64,000 nucleotides of DNA. Origin: Euptelea pleiosperma. Lineage: Eukaryota; Streptophyta; Magnoliopsida; Ranunculales; Eupteleaceae. The translations under genes and the position numbers were made by a program. This document shows, one piece after another, positions 30,833 to 41,500 of the stretch; position 1 is the first letter of the stretch; each line of letters opens with the position of its first letter. A model generated the notes under the pieces. It searched no databases. It saw only the letters and a program-made list of their open reading frames with translations, and was not told where the DNA came from. The stretch spans positions 44,355,893 through 44,419,892 of the forward strand of contig CM068544.1 in NCBI GenBank assembly GCA_035048495.1, given 5' to 3'.

Positions 30833-33037
30833 ATGGCAGAGATCTGTTGCGGAGTTGTTAGTAAGAGCGATTCGTCGGCGCCGTGCGAGCCGAGCTCTCG
30901 TAACGCAAGGCGCAGGAGGATGGAGATCAGGCGGTTCAAGTTCATTGACGGTGTGGCCGTACTGCCGGAGATCGGAAGGAAGCGTCAGAAGGTAGAGGTT
31001 TATCAAGCGACGTCGCCGCGTGAGTGCGAGAACGCCATGGAGAACTCTATTTCCGATGGAGTTCAACATCATCTGGAGACGGAGGATGGAGGATCTAAGA
31101 TGAATGAAAACTCGAATTCAAGTTCAACTCGATCCGCAGTTGAGAGAGTCTCGAATCTGAGTACATCTCCAGCTCCGGCTCCGGTTCAGGTCGAGCCAGT
31201 GCTCTTAGACCGGTGTCCGAAGTTCGGTATGTCTTCGGTATGTGGCCGGAGAAGAGACATGGAGGACGCGGTGGCAATCCATCCGTCGTTTTACCGGAGA
31301 GATCGTCAGATTCCGTCTAGGTTGCATTTCTTTGGTGTTTATGACGGCCATGGATGCTCTCATGTAATAATTTTATTCCCGTACTTCGCAACAGAAGATG
31401 ACTTCTAAGTTCTAACAAAGATGAAATAGGCCTTACGATATATTCTCGTTTTCGGTTTCTTGTTATTAGGTGGCTATGACTTGTCGAGATCGGTTGCATC
31501 ACCTCGTAAAGGAAGAGCTAGAAAATCGCGAAGGATCTTCGCAATGGAAGGAGTCGATGGAGAAAAGCTTCTCTCGTATGGACAAGGAGGTGGTAGGATG
31601 GAGCAACGGTATAGTGAGCGCAAATTGCCGATGCGAGCTCCAGACACCTCAGTGCGATGCGGTTGGATCTACGGCCGTGGTTGCGATCGTGACGCCTGAT
31701 AAGATTGTTGTCGCCAACTGCGGTGATTCGCGCGCTGTGCTGTGCCGGGGCGGGACGGCTGTTTCTCTCTCCGTTGATCATAAGGTGCGGATTAAGAATC
31801 TTTTTTAAGCTTTGAAGTTCAAAGTTCAAACAACATTGAAAACAATAGAAACAGGAAAATTTTATAAATTCTATTATTCTTTTGTGTGAGAGATCTGGAG
31901 TTTCGGCAGTGCGTCCGGAAAATTATATCTTAGGAGCTTTTCGATTTGTCTAACATACGCCGTTTGCTTGGGACCGGAGCGGACATCTTGCCCGTGTTCC
32001 GCCAGTTCCGGAACGGAATAGTAGAAATGAGCCATGTGGATTGTCCGATCTGATCCAACGGCTCTGATAATCTGGCACGTGGGTCGTATTTTGTTGTGCC
32101 CACCTTCTTCCACTTCGAGAAGGCTAGTTGTTTAATGCTCGCCTGAATCTGTTGGCTTTAACCATTTCAAAACACTCCCAAGTCCCAACTGACCGGGGAT
32201 TTGAACCAGCCTCCCTTTGCTTTCAGACGCAGCTATTATGCGCCGGAAACTCTTATGTCGTCAATCCAGTGACCATTTCGAGTTTACCGACTCCAAATCC
32301 GATTCAGATTATGATAAGAGGTCACGGGAATCATGTCCGTCTGGCGTTCATTTTCCTAAAATGAACCGTTATCAGTTATCACTCGTAGCCTAGGGGATCA
32401 CGGATCTACGGCTTATCTCGTCCTAGTTTTTTACCCGCGTATTTTGCTAATGAAATGACCGATCTGCCCTTATAAAGCAGGAACTGACTAGATGTTGCCC
32501 TTTCTTTTTGTTGCGACAGCCTGACCGGCCGGACGAACTGCTTCGAATCCAAGCTGCGGGTGGCCGTGTAATCTATTGGGACGGCCCTCGTGTCCTAGGA
32601 GTCTTAGCCATGTCCAGAGCAATCGGTAAGCCTCTCGGTAACCGCTTTATACACCCAAAGCGCAAATTATTGTGCTCTGATCTGATCTAATTTTGTTGTA
32701 ACTAAAATGTGCAGGGGACAATTACTTGAAACCGTATGTGAGTTCGGAACCGGAGGTGACGATTACGGATCGGACGGCAGAGGACGACTGCCTGATACTA
32801 GCCAGCGACGGACTGTGGGACGTAGTGTCCAACGAAACGGCATGTGGTATCGTGCGTACGTGCCTAAATGGTAAGGGACCACTCCTGCCTGGAAATGACG
32901 CCAGGACGGTGACCAACGGAGAGAGCTCCGACAAGGCGTGTTCGGATGCGGCGTTGCTTCTCACAAAGCTAGCTCTTGCCAGGCATAGTACGGATAACGT
33001 GAGTGTGGTCGTAGTCAATCTTAGAAGGGACACGTAG
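30833..33037 (+). CDS. Clade A protein phosphatase 2C, AHG3/PP2CA-like
   Basis: A Mg/Mn-dependent Ser/Thr phosphatase of the ABA-coreceptor clade. By family it dephosphorylates SnRK2 kinases and is blocked by PYR/PYL receptors bound to ABA, in nucleus and cytosol. Exons: 30833-31363, 31470-31784, 32520-32625, 32715-33037; 1275 nt, 424 aa, all GT-AG. N-terminus MAEICCGVV with an Arg-rich [14 protein letters not shown] resembles PP2CA/AHG3. The catalytic core starts about residue 127: [30 protein letters not shown] (metal-binding Asp-Gly; the Cys after DGHG is usual in this subgroup), [36 protein letters not shown] with the Trp that contacts the receptor-ABA gate, AIGDNYLKP, and [20 protein letters not shown]. 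It ends with [16 protein letters not shown]. Intron 2 is 735 bp. Specific orthology to AHG3 rather than HAI types is likely, not certain. Confidence 0.93.
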
Positions 33038-33719
33038 AGTGCTTATCGCTGTTTCTTCCCTTTCTTTTTTTTTCTTTTTTAAATACACTTTTTTAGGGTT
33101 TTTTTTCAACTTCTTTCGATCCTTTTCTCTCGTGATGGTTAATTTACGGGTTGAAGCTCCTCCTTGGTTGGAAGGGGAAAGAAATGTAAAAAAAGAAAAA
33201 AAATTGAAAATAGTGAAGAAAGTCATGTCTTCTCTGTTGTTAGCTCTTAAATGAAATCTCCTTTACAAAACTAAGTGTATATTTCAATCTTTTTTATTTT
33301 TATTTTTTATTCTCCTTGAACTTTCGACGGTGTCCTGTTTTATGATTTACTTTTTTACAGATTTTTTATTTTTTTAGTTATTTCCAATCCACGTCGTATT
33401 TTCATGAACGACGAAAGAAGAAAATAAAATGAAGGTAACAAACAGGTGGCACCTACTGAATCATGGTGGAAGTGGTTGCATCAGAAATCAGGTAAGAGGA
33501 GTCCCACATGTTTGATTCTCTGGTCAATAAAGAGGTGTCACCACGTGTCCTCGCGGCCTAGTCAAGTTTGAGAGTTAGGTCCTGCTGCGGATGCGAGGGG
33601 AGACTTAAAATTATTAATTTTTTTTCCGTGGACGACTTGTGCTTAAAAACCGTGTTTCTTAATCCATTCTCCACCCCCTTAAGTTGACGAGTTAGAAGTT
33701 CTTGCCAGAATAAATAAAT
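33038..33719. other. PP2C 3'UTR and flank
   Basis: T-rich stretches just after the stop codon, including TTTCTTTTTTTTTCTTTTTT at 33060, belong to the likely 3'UTR. No other feature. Confidence 0.45.
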
Positions 33720-33914
33720 GGGTCGGGCTCAAGGGACCCCCATTTCTGAACCCCATCTTGGCGTACCCACATAGAAGATGAATCAATGGCTGATTTTGGT
33801 GGGGATGATAACCTCACCATATAGATCACCCCACCAAAAATTAGCCATTGATTCATCTTCTATGTGGGTACGCCAAGACGGGGGTCAGAAATGGGGGTCC
33901 CTTGAGCCCGACCC
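33720..33914. mobile_element. Palindromic MITE, family C
   Basis: 195 bp with arms of over 75 bp. Left: GGGTCGGGCTCAAGGGACCC, CATCTTGGCGTACCCACATA, GAAGATGAATCAATGGCTGA. Right: the inverse, ending GTCCCTTGAGCCCGACCC. Few mismatches, so a fairly young copy. Flanks TAAATAAAT and TAAAATCTT match at 5 of 9. Confidence 0.85.
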
Positions 33915-34087
33915 TAAAATCTTATTAAAGAGAAAATGAGCAGCCCCACGTCATCCAAATCGTGTATTAATCCACCGCAGCAACGTATCAAGACTCAAAA
34001 ACTATAGCGTTTTAACGGTAAAATATGGTAAAGCAATATATAGAGACAGTAGGGTCGTTACCGTTATAACTGCCGTTTAACCAATAT

Positions 34088-34736
34088 TTTTTTTTTTGAT
34101 AAATAAACTGCTTTATTAAAAGACCCTTAGAGGCTAAGGAAGCCTACCAAGCAATCAAACAGTACAAAGAAATACAAAGCCTACCAAGCAATCAAACAGT
34201 ACAAAGAAATACAAAGCACACCCAACAACAAAGCGCGCATCCCCCCTAATCTCGATCCTTACCAATTAACTCTGTCCATTTGAATACTACATCCTCAAAA
34301 AATATCCATTTCCCTTCCTCATACAATTTGACCCACAAAAATACCAAAGCTTTAATTTTCAATACAAGATCCTCCATAGAAATGCTCTTGCCTTCAAATA
34401 CCTTGTTGTTCCGCTCTCTCCATAGTCCCCAAATAATCGCTAATGGTGTCAAAGTCCACATCCTTTTTCCAAGTCGGCCTAAAGATTTACAACCCCAAGC
34501 AAATAAAAGGTCCTTCACCGTTTTGGGGATTACCCAAGCTATTCCAAACTCTTTAACCAACTCATTCCATATAAGCCAAGTACATCTACAATGTAAGAAC
34601 AAATGATCTACTGACTCTCCACTACACAAACATAGTGGGCAATGATCCATGACACCCACTCCTCTCCTCCATAAAAAGTCCATAGTTTGAAGCCGACCTC
34701 TCACAACGCACCATACTAAGAACCGAACTTTTGATG
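34088..34736 (-). mobile_element. 5'-truncated LINE (zinc-binding and 3' end)
   Basis: Read on the - strand, 34736-34246 encodes VRFLVWCVVRGRLQTMDFLW, CPLCLCSGESVDHLFLHC (the Cys/His zinc-binding signature), WLIWNELVKEFGIAW and WGLWRERNNKVFEGK, the C-terminus of plant L1 ORF2. The 3' tail ends at 34088 with AAAAAAAAAA on the - strand. Nearly 490 bp is open, so it is fairly young. A 37-bp direct duplication sits in the tail at 34142-34215. A family A MITE abuts the 5' side and continues the same frame by chance. Confidence 0.8.
34142..34215. repeat. 37-bp tandem duplication
   Basis: 34142-34178 and 34179-34215 are identical (GCCTACCAAGCAATCAAACA, then GTACAAAGAAATACAAA). It lies within the LINE 3' end. 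Confidence 0.9.
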
Positions 34737-35086
34737 GAGTAGGACTTGCCTGACCAACCACAATATAAGCCACGTGGGTATTTATTAGAGGACACTGAGT
34801 ATAGATGTTTGACCAATCCGTAAGTGGACCTACAAACCAAAAATTAGCCTGATTAGTTATTTCAAACCTTTGGGTCTTTGTACGGAAATAATGGTAAATA
34901 ATGCTCAAATTCCTACGGTTAAAATCAACGAATGAAAATGACTTCAACTAACGCTTAGAAATCACTCATCAGGTCGATTTTGGGTTTGTAGGTCCACCTA
35001 GGGATTGGCCAAACATCTATATGGTCTGTCCCCTTTAATAAATTGCCGCGTGGCTTATATTGTGGGTAGTCAGGCAAGTCTTACTC
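34737..35086. mobile_element. Palindromic MITE, family A
   Basis: Left GAGTAGGACTTGCCTGAC, right GTCAGGCAAGTCTTACTC. GCCACGTGGGTAT in the left arm, CCGCGTGGCTTATATTGTGG in the right. Core blocks as in the other copies. No clear target duplication. Confidence 0.8.
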
Positions 35087-35100
35087 GAGATGTTGGAGCT

Positions 35101-35394
35101 GAGTAAAACTTCTGTCCCAACGGATTGCAAATCACACAATCACAAGCCAATGAGTGCTTGGCACGTACACCTAAAAAGCAAAAGCACATGGGTACGTTGC
35201 AAAAAAAAGCACTGGACAGAAGTGTTACTCTAATATGAGCCATGTGGCACACTCTTAGAGGACTGACCGTATGGATGTTTTTCCAATCCTTAGGTAGACC
35301 TACAAACCAAAAAATAAGCTTGATTAGTGATTTTAAACCTTTGGATTTAAGAGAGTGCCACGTGGTTCATATTGTTGGCTCAGTTTTACTCATT
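35101..35394. mobile_element. Short GAGTAAAACTT MITE followed by a deleted family A copy
   Basis: 35101-35230 (GAGTAAAACTTCTGTCCCAA ... GGACAGAAGTGTTACTC) is a 130-bp relative of the 26065 element. 35231-35394 is a family A copy with its centre deleted: TAATATGAGCCATGTGGCAC to GCCACGTGGTTCATATTG, ending GTTTTACTC. They abut without a spacer, so one may have inserted into or beside the other. Confidence 0.65.
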
Positions 35395-35466
35395 ATGGAA
35401 GGCCCACACACCACAAATCCGTGGTTTGTCAAATGATACGTTCTCGCATGGAGAGTATCTACGATC

Positions 35467-36184
35467 GAGTAGAACTTTGAACGACGTGGCAGACTTTTAG
35501 AGACAACTGACGGCATGAATGTTTGGCCCATCACTACGTGGATCTACATACCAAAAGTCAACCTGATTAGTAATTTCAAACCTTTGGAAATTTTGACCCA
35601 AATAAGGCTTGAATTCACCACGGTAATAAATTAACACATGAGAACTGACTCTCAAACCAACGCTTACAAATGACTAATCAGGCTATTTTTTTTGGGTCGG
35701 GCTCAAGGGACCCCCTTTTCTGACCCCCATCTTGGCGTACCCACATAGCAGATGAATCAATGGCTGATTTTTGATGGGGATGATAACCTCACCATATAGA
35801 TCACCCCAACAAAAAATCAGCCCATTCTGAAATTTCTAACCCCATCAAATGTGGTTTTAAAGTTGTATGGTAAATATTGACGGTCCATAATGCTTCAGCT
35901 TTTAAACCAGTCTATGAATATCAGAATGATTTGAATTTTTGTGAGGATGATCTCCTCACCATAGAGATCATCCTCACCAAAAATCAGCCATTGATTCATC
36001 TTCTATGTGGGTATGCCAAGATGGGGGTCAAAAAAGGGGGTCAGAAATGGGGGTCCGTTGAGCTCGACCCATTTTTTTTTATCTATCAAGTCCACCTAGG
36101 GTCGGACCAAACATCCATACGGTCAGAGGTATCTAATAGTGTGCCACGCGGCTCATATTGTGGTCCGTGGTCAAAGGTCTACTC
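35467..36184. mobile_element. Family A MITE interrupted by a family C MITE
   Basis: The left half begins GAGTAGAACTTTGAACGACG at 35467; the right half ends GTCAAAGGTCTACTC at 36184. Between 35694 and 36070 sits a complete 377-bp family C element (GGGTCGGGCTCAAGGGACCC ... GTTGAGCTCGACCC) flanked by A(T)8 on each side (35685-35693 and 36071-36079), an apparent 9-bp duplication. The order of insertion is therefore clear: C is younger than this A copy. Confidence 0.8.
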
Positions 36185-36423
36185 GTGCACTTAGTGTCTA
36201 TGACCACAGAACAATTACCAAAACATGTTTTTTGGTGGTAGGGCATCTCCACTTTAAGCATTAGTTGGTGGTTGGTGATGCATCTTTAGTCTTTACAAAG
36301 GTCGGAAGGCCAATGCCGGCCATGAATACAACCCGACTTTTTTATGGTTGTCGTGAGCCTCGTGACCCATCAAAAGCCCCCTCCCCCACTCATCATCCAT
36401 TGTGACGAGGTCAATACAGCTTC

Positions 36424-36834
36424 CAGTTCCATAGTAAAACTTCGCTGACCATCGATCGACGGTCGGCAAAGCTGCTAACTTCCCACAATATGAGCCACGT
36501 TGTTCATTTTAAGAGGACACTGATCGTATGGATATATTTGGCCAATCCCTAAGAGGACCTACAAACTAAAAATCAACCTGATTATTGATCTAATCGTTGA
36601 TTGGAGTCATTTTCATGGGTTGATCTTAACAGTGGTAATTTGAGCATTATTAACCATTATTTGGGGTACAAGGATCCAAAGGTTTGAAATCACTAATCAG
36701 GCTGATTTTTGGTTTGCAGGTCCAACCTAGGGATTGGCCAAAAATCCATACTGTCAACGTCCTCTAAGAGTGCCACGTGGCTCATATTGCTCCATTGATG
36801 GTCGACTGTCAGCTATGTTTTACTCTAGTTCCAT
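36424..36834. mobile_element. Palindromic MITE, family A, 9-bp target duplication
   Basis: CAGTTCCAT (36424-36432) and TAGTTCCAT (36826-36834) match at 8 of 9. The 393-bp element has ends AGTAAAACTTCGCTGACC and TGTCAGCTATGTTTTACTC. The right arm carries GCCACGTGGCTCATATTG. Confidence 0.85.
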
Positions 36835-37279
36835 TATCTTGTCCAACCATTAGATTGGGCAAATCTGTATTGGAATCCGCACCCACCGATCTGGCCATTC
36901 GCAACCAGGGAAGGGGGGTCTCACATCTTCTCGTGTGAGACTCCAAGTTGGGTCAGGTCCGGATCGAGATCAACAACCACCAATTGATCCTCTGACCCAG
37001 ACTTTCATACATGGTCTGGGCCGTCTAGAGCCCTTCCTGTTAAAGAGTGGCGACAGGTGTGTCCCCTACGTGCGGGTTCTTCACCCTGCTCACCAATTGT
37101 CTTGCAGGCTAGCCTCGAGTCATGGATCATTTCCCTTGGAACGCTTTGTTGACAATCCAAAAGCACGCTTTTGTTTATTGTTTGGAACGAATGACTTGAC
37201 TGCCGCTGTTTGGCCGAACAACTTGATAAGATTGTCCAGGTCAATGAGCAAGTCCACGGAACGAACCAGAGATTGTTGT
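36835..37279. other. Unique-looking intergenic DNA
   Basis: Less AT-rich than its surroundings and not part of a recognised repeat. A 121-codon + strand frame (36935-37300) shows no family resemblance and no splice context; I do not call it a gene. Confidence 0.4.
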
Positions 37280-37644
37280 GTAAAACTTCATGATCACTGA
37301 CTGCAGCCAATATGCACTTGGGCATATTCTCAAGAGGACATTGACCTTATGGATGTTTGGCCAATCACTAGGTGTACCTACAAACCAAAAATTAGCCTGA
37401 TTAGTGATTTTAAACCTTTGGATCTTTGTACCCAATTAATGCCCAAATTCCTACGGTTAAAATCAACCCATGAAAATAACTTCAATCCAACGCTTAGAAA
37501 TCAGCGATCAAGTTTATTTTGGGTTTGTAGGTCCACCTAGTGATCGGCCAAACATCCATACAGTTAGTGTCCAGTTATGAATGTGCCACGTGTCTCGAAT
37601 TGGATGCAGCATCCCTGACTGCAGGTGACATCGAAGGTTTACTC
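37280..37644. mobile_element. Palindromic MITE, family A
   Basis: GTAAAACTTCATGATCACTG at the left and GGTTTACTC at the right. Arms: CTTATGGATGTTTGGCCAAT with GGCCAAACATCCATACAGTT, and GCCACGTGTCTCG in the right arm near 37580. Flanks do not clearly duplicate. Confidence 0.75.
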
Positions 37645-38558
37645 GAGATTTTTTTACTTTCCATCACCAAGGTCCATAGCTGATGCTTGCAGATAGTCAA
37701 TAGCTTCTAGATAGGCTTAAAAACGAGGTTTAAGCTGTAAGAAAAGTCAATACTTAAAAGTCAAAAATCAATCAAATGGAATGGGCCCCTTGGGAAACCA
37801 AAATCAAGCTAACCTGATAGTCAAAACCATCGGTCTATAGACTTTAGAGTTATTTGCCTCTTTCTCTCATGACAGTGATAGATCGGATGGGAGCCAACCA
37901 GACTTCCTTTAGCTTGAGCTATCTCCAAGACGGGGCCATCGAATAGCAGTCCTGACCAGTCCCTGCACTAGTGCCATGCATATAGAAACACTGTATATCC
38001 TTGCTGACCCAACTACTCCAGGACTTGAAAACTATTTTCTTTAGATTTGGTATTGGGAATTATTGTTTCTTAAGGTACTTAATTCAACAGTTGACTCAAA
38101 TATTTTGAACTCTTACTGAGAGGAAAAGCAGCAGCAACAGCAGCAGCAGCCGTTCAATGTATTTAAGGTCCAGCTGTTGAACCGGTAGCCTGGCCGGTTT
38201 GCCAGTTCAAACGGTTCTTGAGATGGGCAGTTTGTCCGGGTTTTCGGGTTTTATTACAAAATGATTAATTTTTGAATTTCCGGGTCGATGTTGACCCAGA
38301 CCATTTTGGGTACCAGTTCCGGTCCAGGTTTTAAAACAATGCTTCCATTTTCATACAGGGGTGGGGGGGAGAACAAACAAATGTTCACAAGAGCTTTCCA
38401 AAGATTCCACAATATCGCATACCTAAAACCACAACCTGCCTACTACCAAGCAAACAAATACATGAGACAAGATGGGGAAGGAAAGAGACTTTTTTTAGAT
38501 GCCCTAACCTAGAAACCCATTCTCTGATGTCAAGGCCGGTCAGAAAACTCTTTTCTTA
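37645..38558. other. 3' flank of the sterol oxidase gene
   Basis: Contains its presumed 3'UTR. A (CAG/CAA)n-like run, AGCAGCAGCAACAGCAGCAG, is at about 38130. No other gene. Confidence 0.45.
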
Positions 38559-41500
38559 CTACATTTGCTTGTCTCTAACTTCAACACCACTGTTCTTCAA
38601 CGCCTTCAATTTCCGGTAACCCTTATCTGTACCGAATATCCTGACAAAGTGTATAGAGAAGTGCCACCAAAACAAATCAGTAAATAATAGACTTGATTCT
38701 AAGCACTGTATTATGTTTATAGAGAATTAGAATCGGAATCAAAGCACAATAGGGAAAAACATGTTCTATTCTCAGAAACGGTATCCACAAATACTCTTCA
38801 TTCACCATCGGAAACCAATGGGATTACAGGATAAAAAAAAAACAGAATTAGAACAAATGGAAAGATGTAGGTTGTTTGGAAAGCATGCCATCATTACATG
38901 CTGAACCCAATTCTTGTTAGGTATATGCTGAAACTGGCGAGGAAATAAAGGTAATTTAACATCGTAGACAGCAATGATACATAAATAATGTTGTAAGCAA
39001 AGATAATGGGAATAAGCATTTGACAATGCAGAGCATCAGATTCTAGCAATGTAAAGCACATAAAAGAAAAAGTTCACGCTGAACCTCTTCTACGGATAGG
39101 AATGTGTCCTCCCTCCCTGACTTAATTACGGAACAGAATGATCCATCCGGAACATTCAAACATCAGCAAAAGAGAGAATGTCAAGTTCTTTTCCTCACCT
39201 CCTTTGATATATCCAAAAGTATAATCCTTTATGCATCTGTGCCCCAGTAATAAGTCAGACCGGTTCTGTAATTATCACATATAATTCTGTAACATATCAT
39301 ATAAAGCCCAAGATGAAACGTGCGCACACACACAGGAAAAAAAAAATACTATGGACCTAAGGTATATCATCGTTAATGGCTACTACCCAGCAAGCACCAA
39401 GAGACACCTGTCCAATTAAATTTTCTCTAGACTGGTAAATTGGTGGGCCACCAAGTGGATGGGGGACATATCAACCAGACAATATATGAATTTTTTTTTA
39501 CAGAAATTAGCCATAGATTTTCTCTGATCTAGATTGAAAAGATCTTCTAGTCAGTCTGCGTTTTAGGTTATACCTCAATCAATGTGGTCCACCAGTCAAA
39601 CCACCCAAATCAATGAATAATATAGCAATCTGTGTAATATGGAAATAGATTCCACTTGAGTATAATGAAGGTCAAGCTCATCATATAACCACGTACATAT
39701 CCATACAAATTATACATACAGACAAACATAAATACTAGTAACTGGGAAAACATCTGATGGCTCAGGAGCTACCAAATTAATTGGTCATGAGTTCCAAAGC
39801 CTCGAGGTTATGTAGTTGCCATAAGGTGGGAGTCCGAGTGCAATCGACTTGATTGACTTTGATATCATTCACTTTTGACCAGGACATCATGGCCTACAAG
39901 CCAATGTTTAGGTACAATATGATTGGTGGATAGGGAATGTCATATGCTTGACCTGGATTTCTGCCACATGGCACACTTGATCATCAATCTGGGAATTCCA
40001 GGTGTTATCCTACCCCTTGAAAAACTACGATGGAAGAATGGCACCACCTCTAGGACGGTCAAAAATGATTTGGGCACTGACCCAAAACCAGTCCAACAGC
40101 AGCGAGCAAAATCCCATAAACCAGTTCCAACATTAAGAGGGCTCTCTATTCTTAAGAAAATAAGAACTTCATATTTGTAGACATGTGCGTGTATACACAC
40201 ATTTCATCAGAGATTAAGTGATCTATCAAATGAGATATGATCCCAATCATCCAAATGAACAAGTAGACCTTGTGTATTTATTGTAATAACACCCCACATG
40301 AATTAAGGTGACTCACCAACCACAGCTCCTATGCTTATCTCCTCCTAAAACTACCAAATCTCAAGGCTGGTCAACATCATGTGATTAGCAGACAACTTCT
40401 GTTGATAATTGACATACACTCTCAATATAGACAATCATCCATCTTGGTGCTTGTGTGCACGTGCATTACAAGATGAACAACCATCATAACCAATATAAGA
40501 GAAACAATCATTGTAAACAAAGCAAATATAAGTATGATAAAGGCACATACATGAATGTTCAAACGAATATCCATGTAAATAACTAGCAGGCCACATATCC
40601 AACAGCAGTCATCCAAGTATTAATGGATAAGCCCTTATTCTCTGGGTTGATGTGGAAAGCCTTAGCTATTACATCTCAGCTTATAATTGTTAGATGAACA
40701 ACTTAACAGTTTAGTTCAGATCAACTAGTAATCCTGGTATTCATCGTCATCCTTGTTGCTTGTTATCTGAGCAAGATAAGGAAAGAAAATTTTAACTGTT
40801 GGTTGCATCGCCTTATCCTCCGTAAATGCGGCACCTTTTTCCTTTTTCTTGTCTTTAATCGAGATGGGTCTGAGAAACAAACACATTCTTCACAAGACTA
40901 CACAGGCACCTTGCAGATTTGTAAAATCGCTGGAAAAACGGGAATAGAGCAACCACTGTGCCGATGTTTTGGGAGTATTGCCTCCTACTATCATTGTGTA
41001 AAATCAGGTTTGTGGGGTTATCCAACTTGTTAATATAATTAAAGTCACTTACCATCAAACTATGTTACCTGGATCCTTCAAAACCCACCAAAGGACGCAT
41101 GTTGACAAAACACCTACCCGAGTCGTTTATAATAAAAAATCTACAAATTATAAACTTAAAAAAAAAATAGTATTTTTTATTATAGCTGTTTCCATGTACC
41201 TGTGATTAGGGTGTCAAGCAAGTCCAACACCTGGAGCCATACCTGACACTTGTACTCATATTCAGGTAAGCCTTCCAATGGGTGGATTATGGTGATTACA
41301 GCCATTGTTAAAAAAACTCTACGGGTAGTCAGATGTAGTGGTCCTCCATGATTCTTTGGGGAAGTAGTGTTCTCCTGTGCAAGTCCTATCGCAATCAACG
41401 AGATGAATTTGAAAAAAGAGAAGTCCTACAACAATTACAAGTGCTTTTACAGGCTCCAATGCCATTAACTTTTCCACCCTGGGAAGAACCATCTGTGACA

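Noticed and set aside
32190..32230. tRNA-like GGTTCAAATCCC on the minus strand in PP2C intron 2
   Set aside because: The T-stem does not pair and there is no anticodon arm or acceptor stem around it.
33039..33254. 71-codon frame after the PP2C stop
   Set aside because: T-rich 3'UTR translated as Phe/Ser runs; no sign of coding.
34622..34947. N-terminal extension of the LINE reading frame
   Set aside because: The frame continues by chance into the adjoining family A MITE; only the part up to about 34736 is LINE protein.
36935..37300. 121-codon + strand frame with its antisense partner of 106 codons
   Set aside because: No recognisable motif, no splice or promoter context, and both strands are open.
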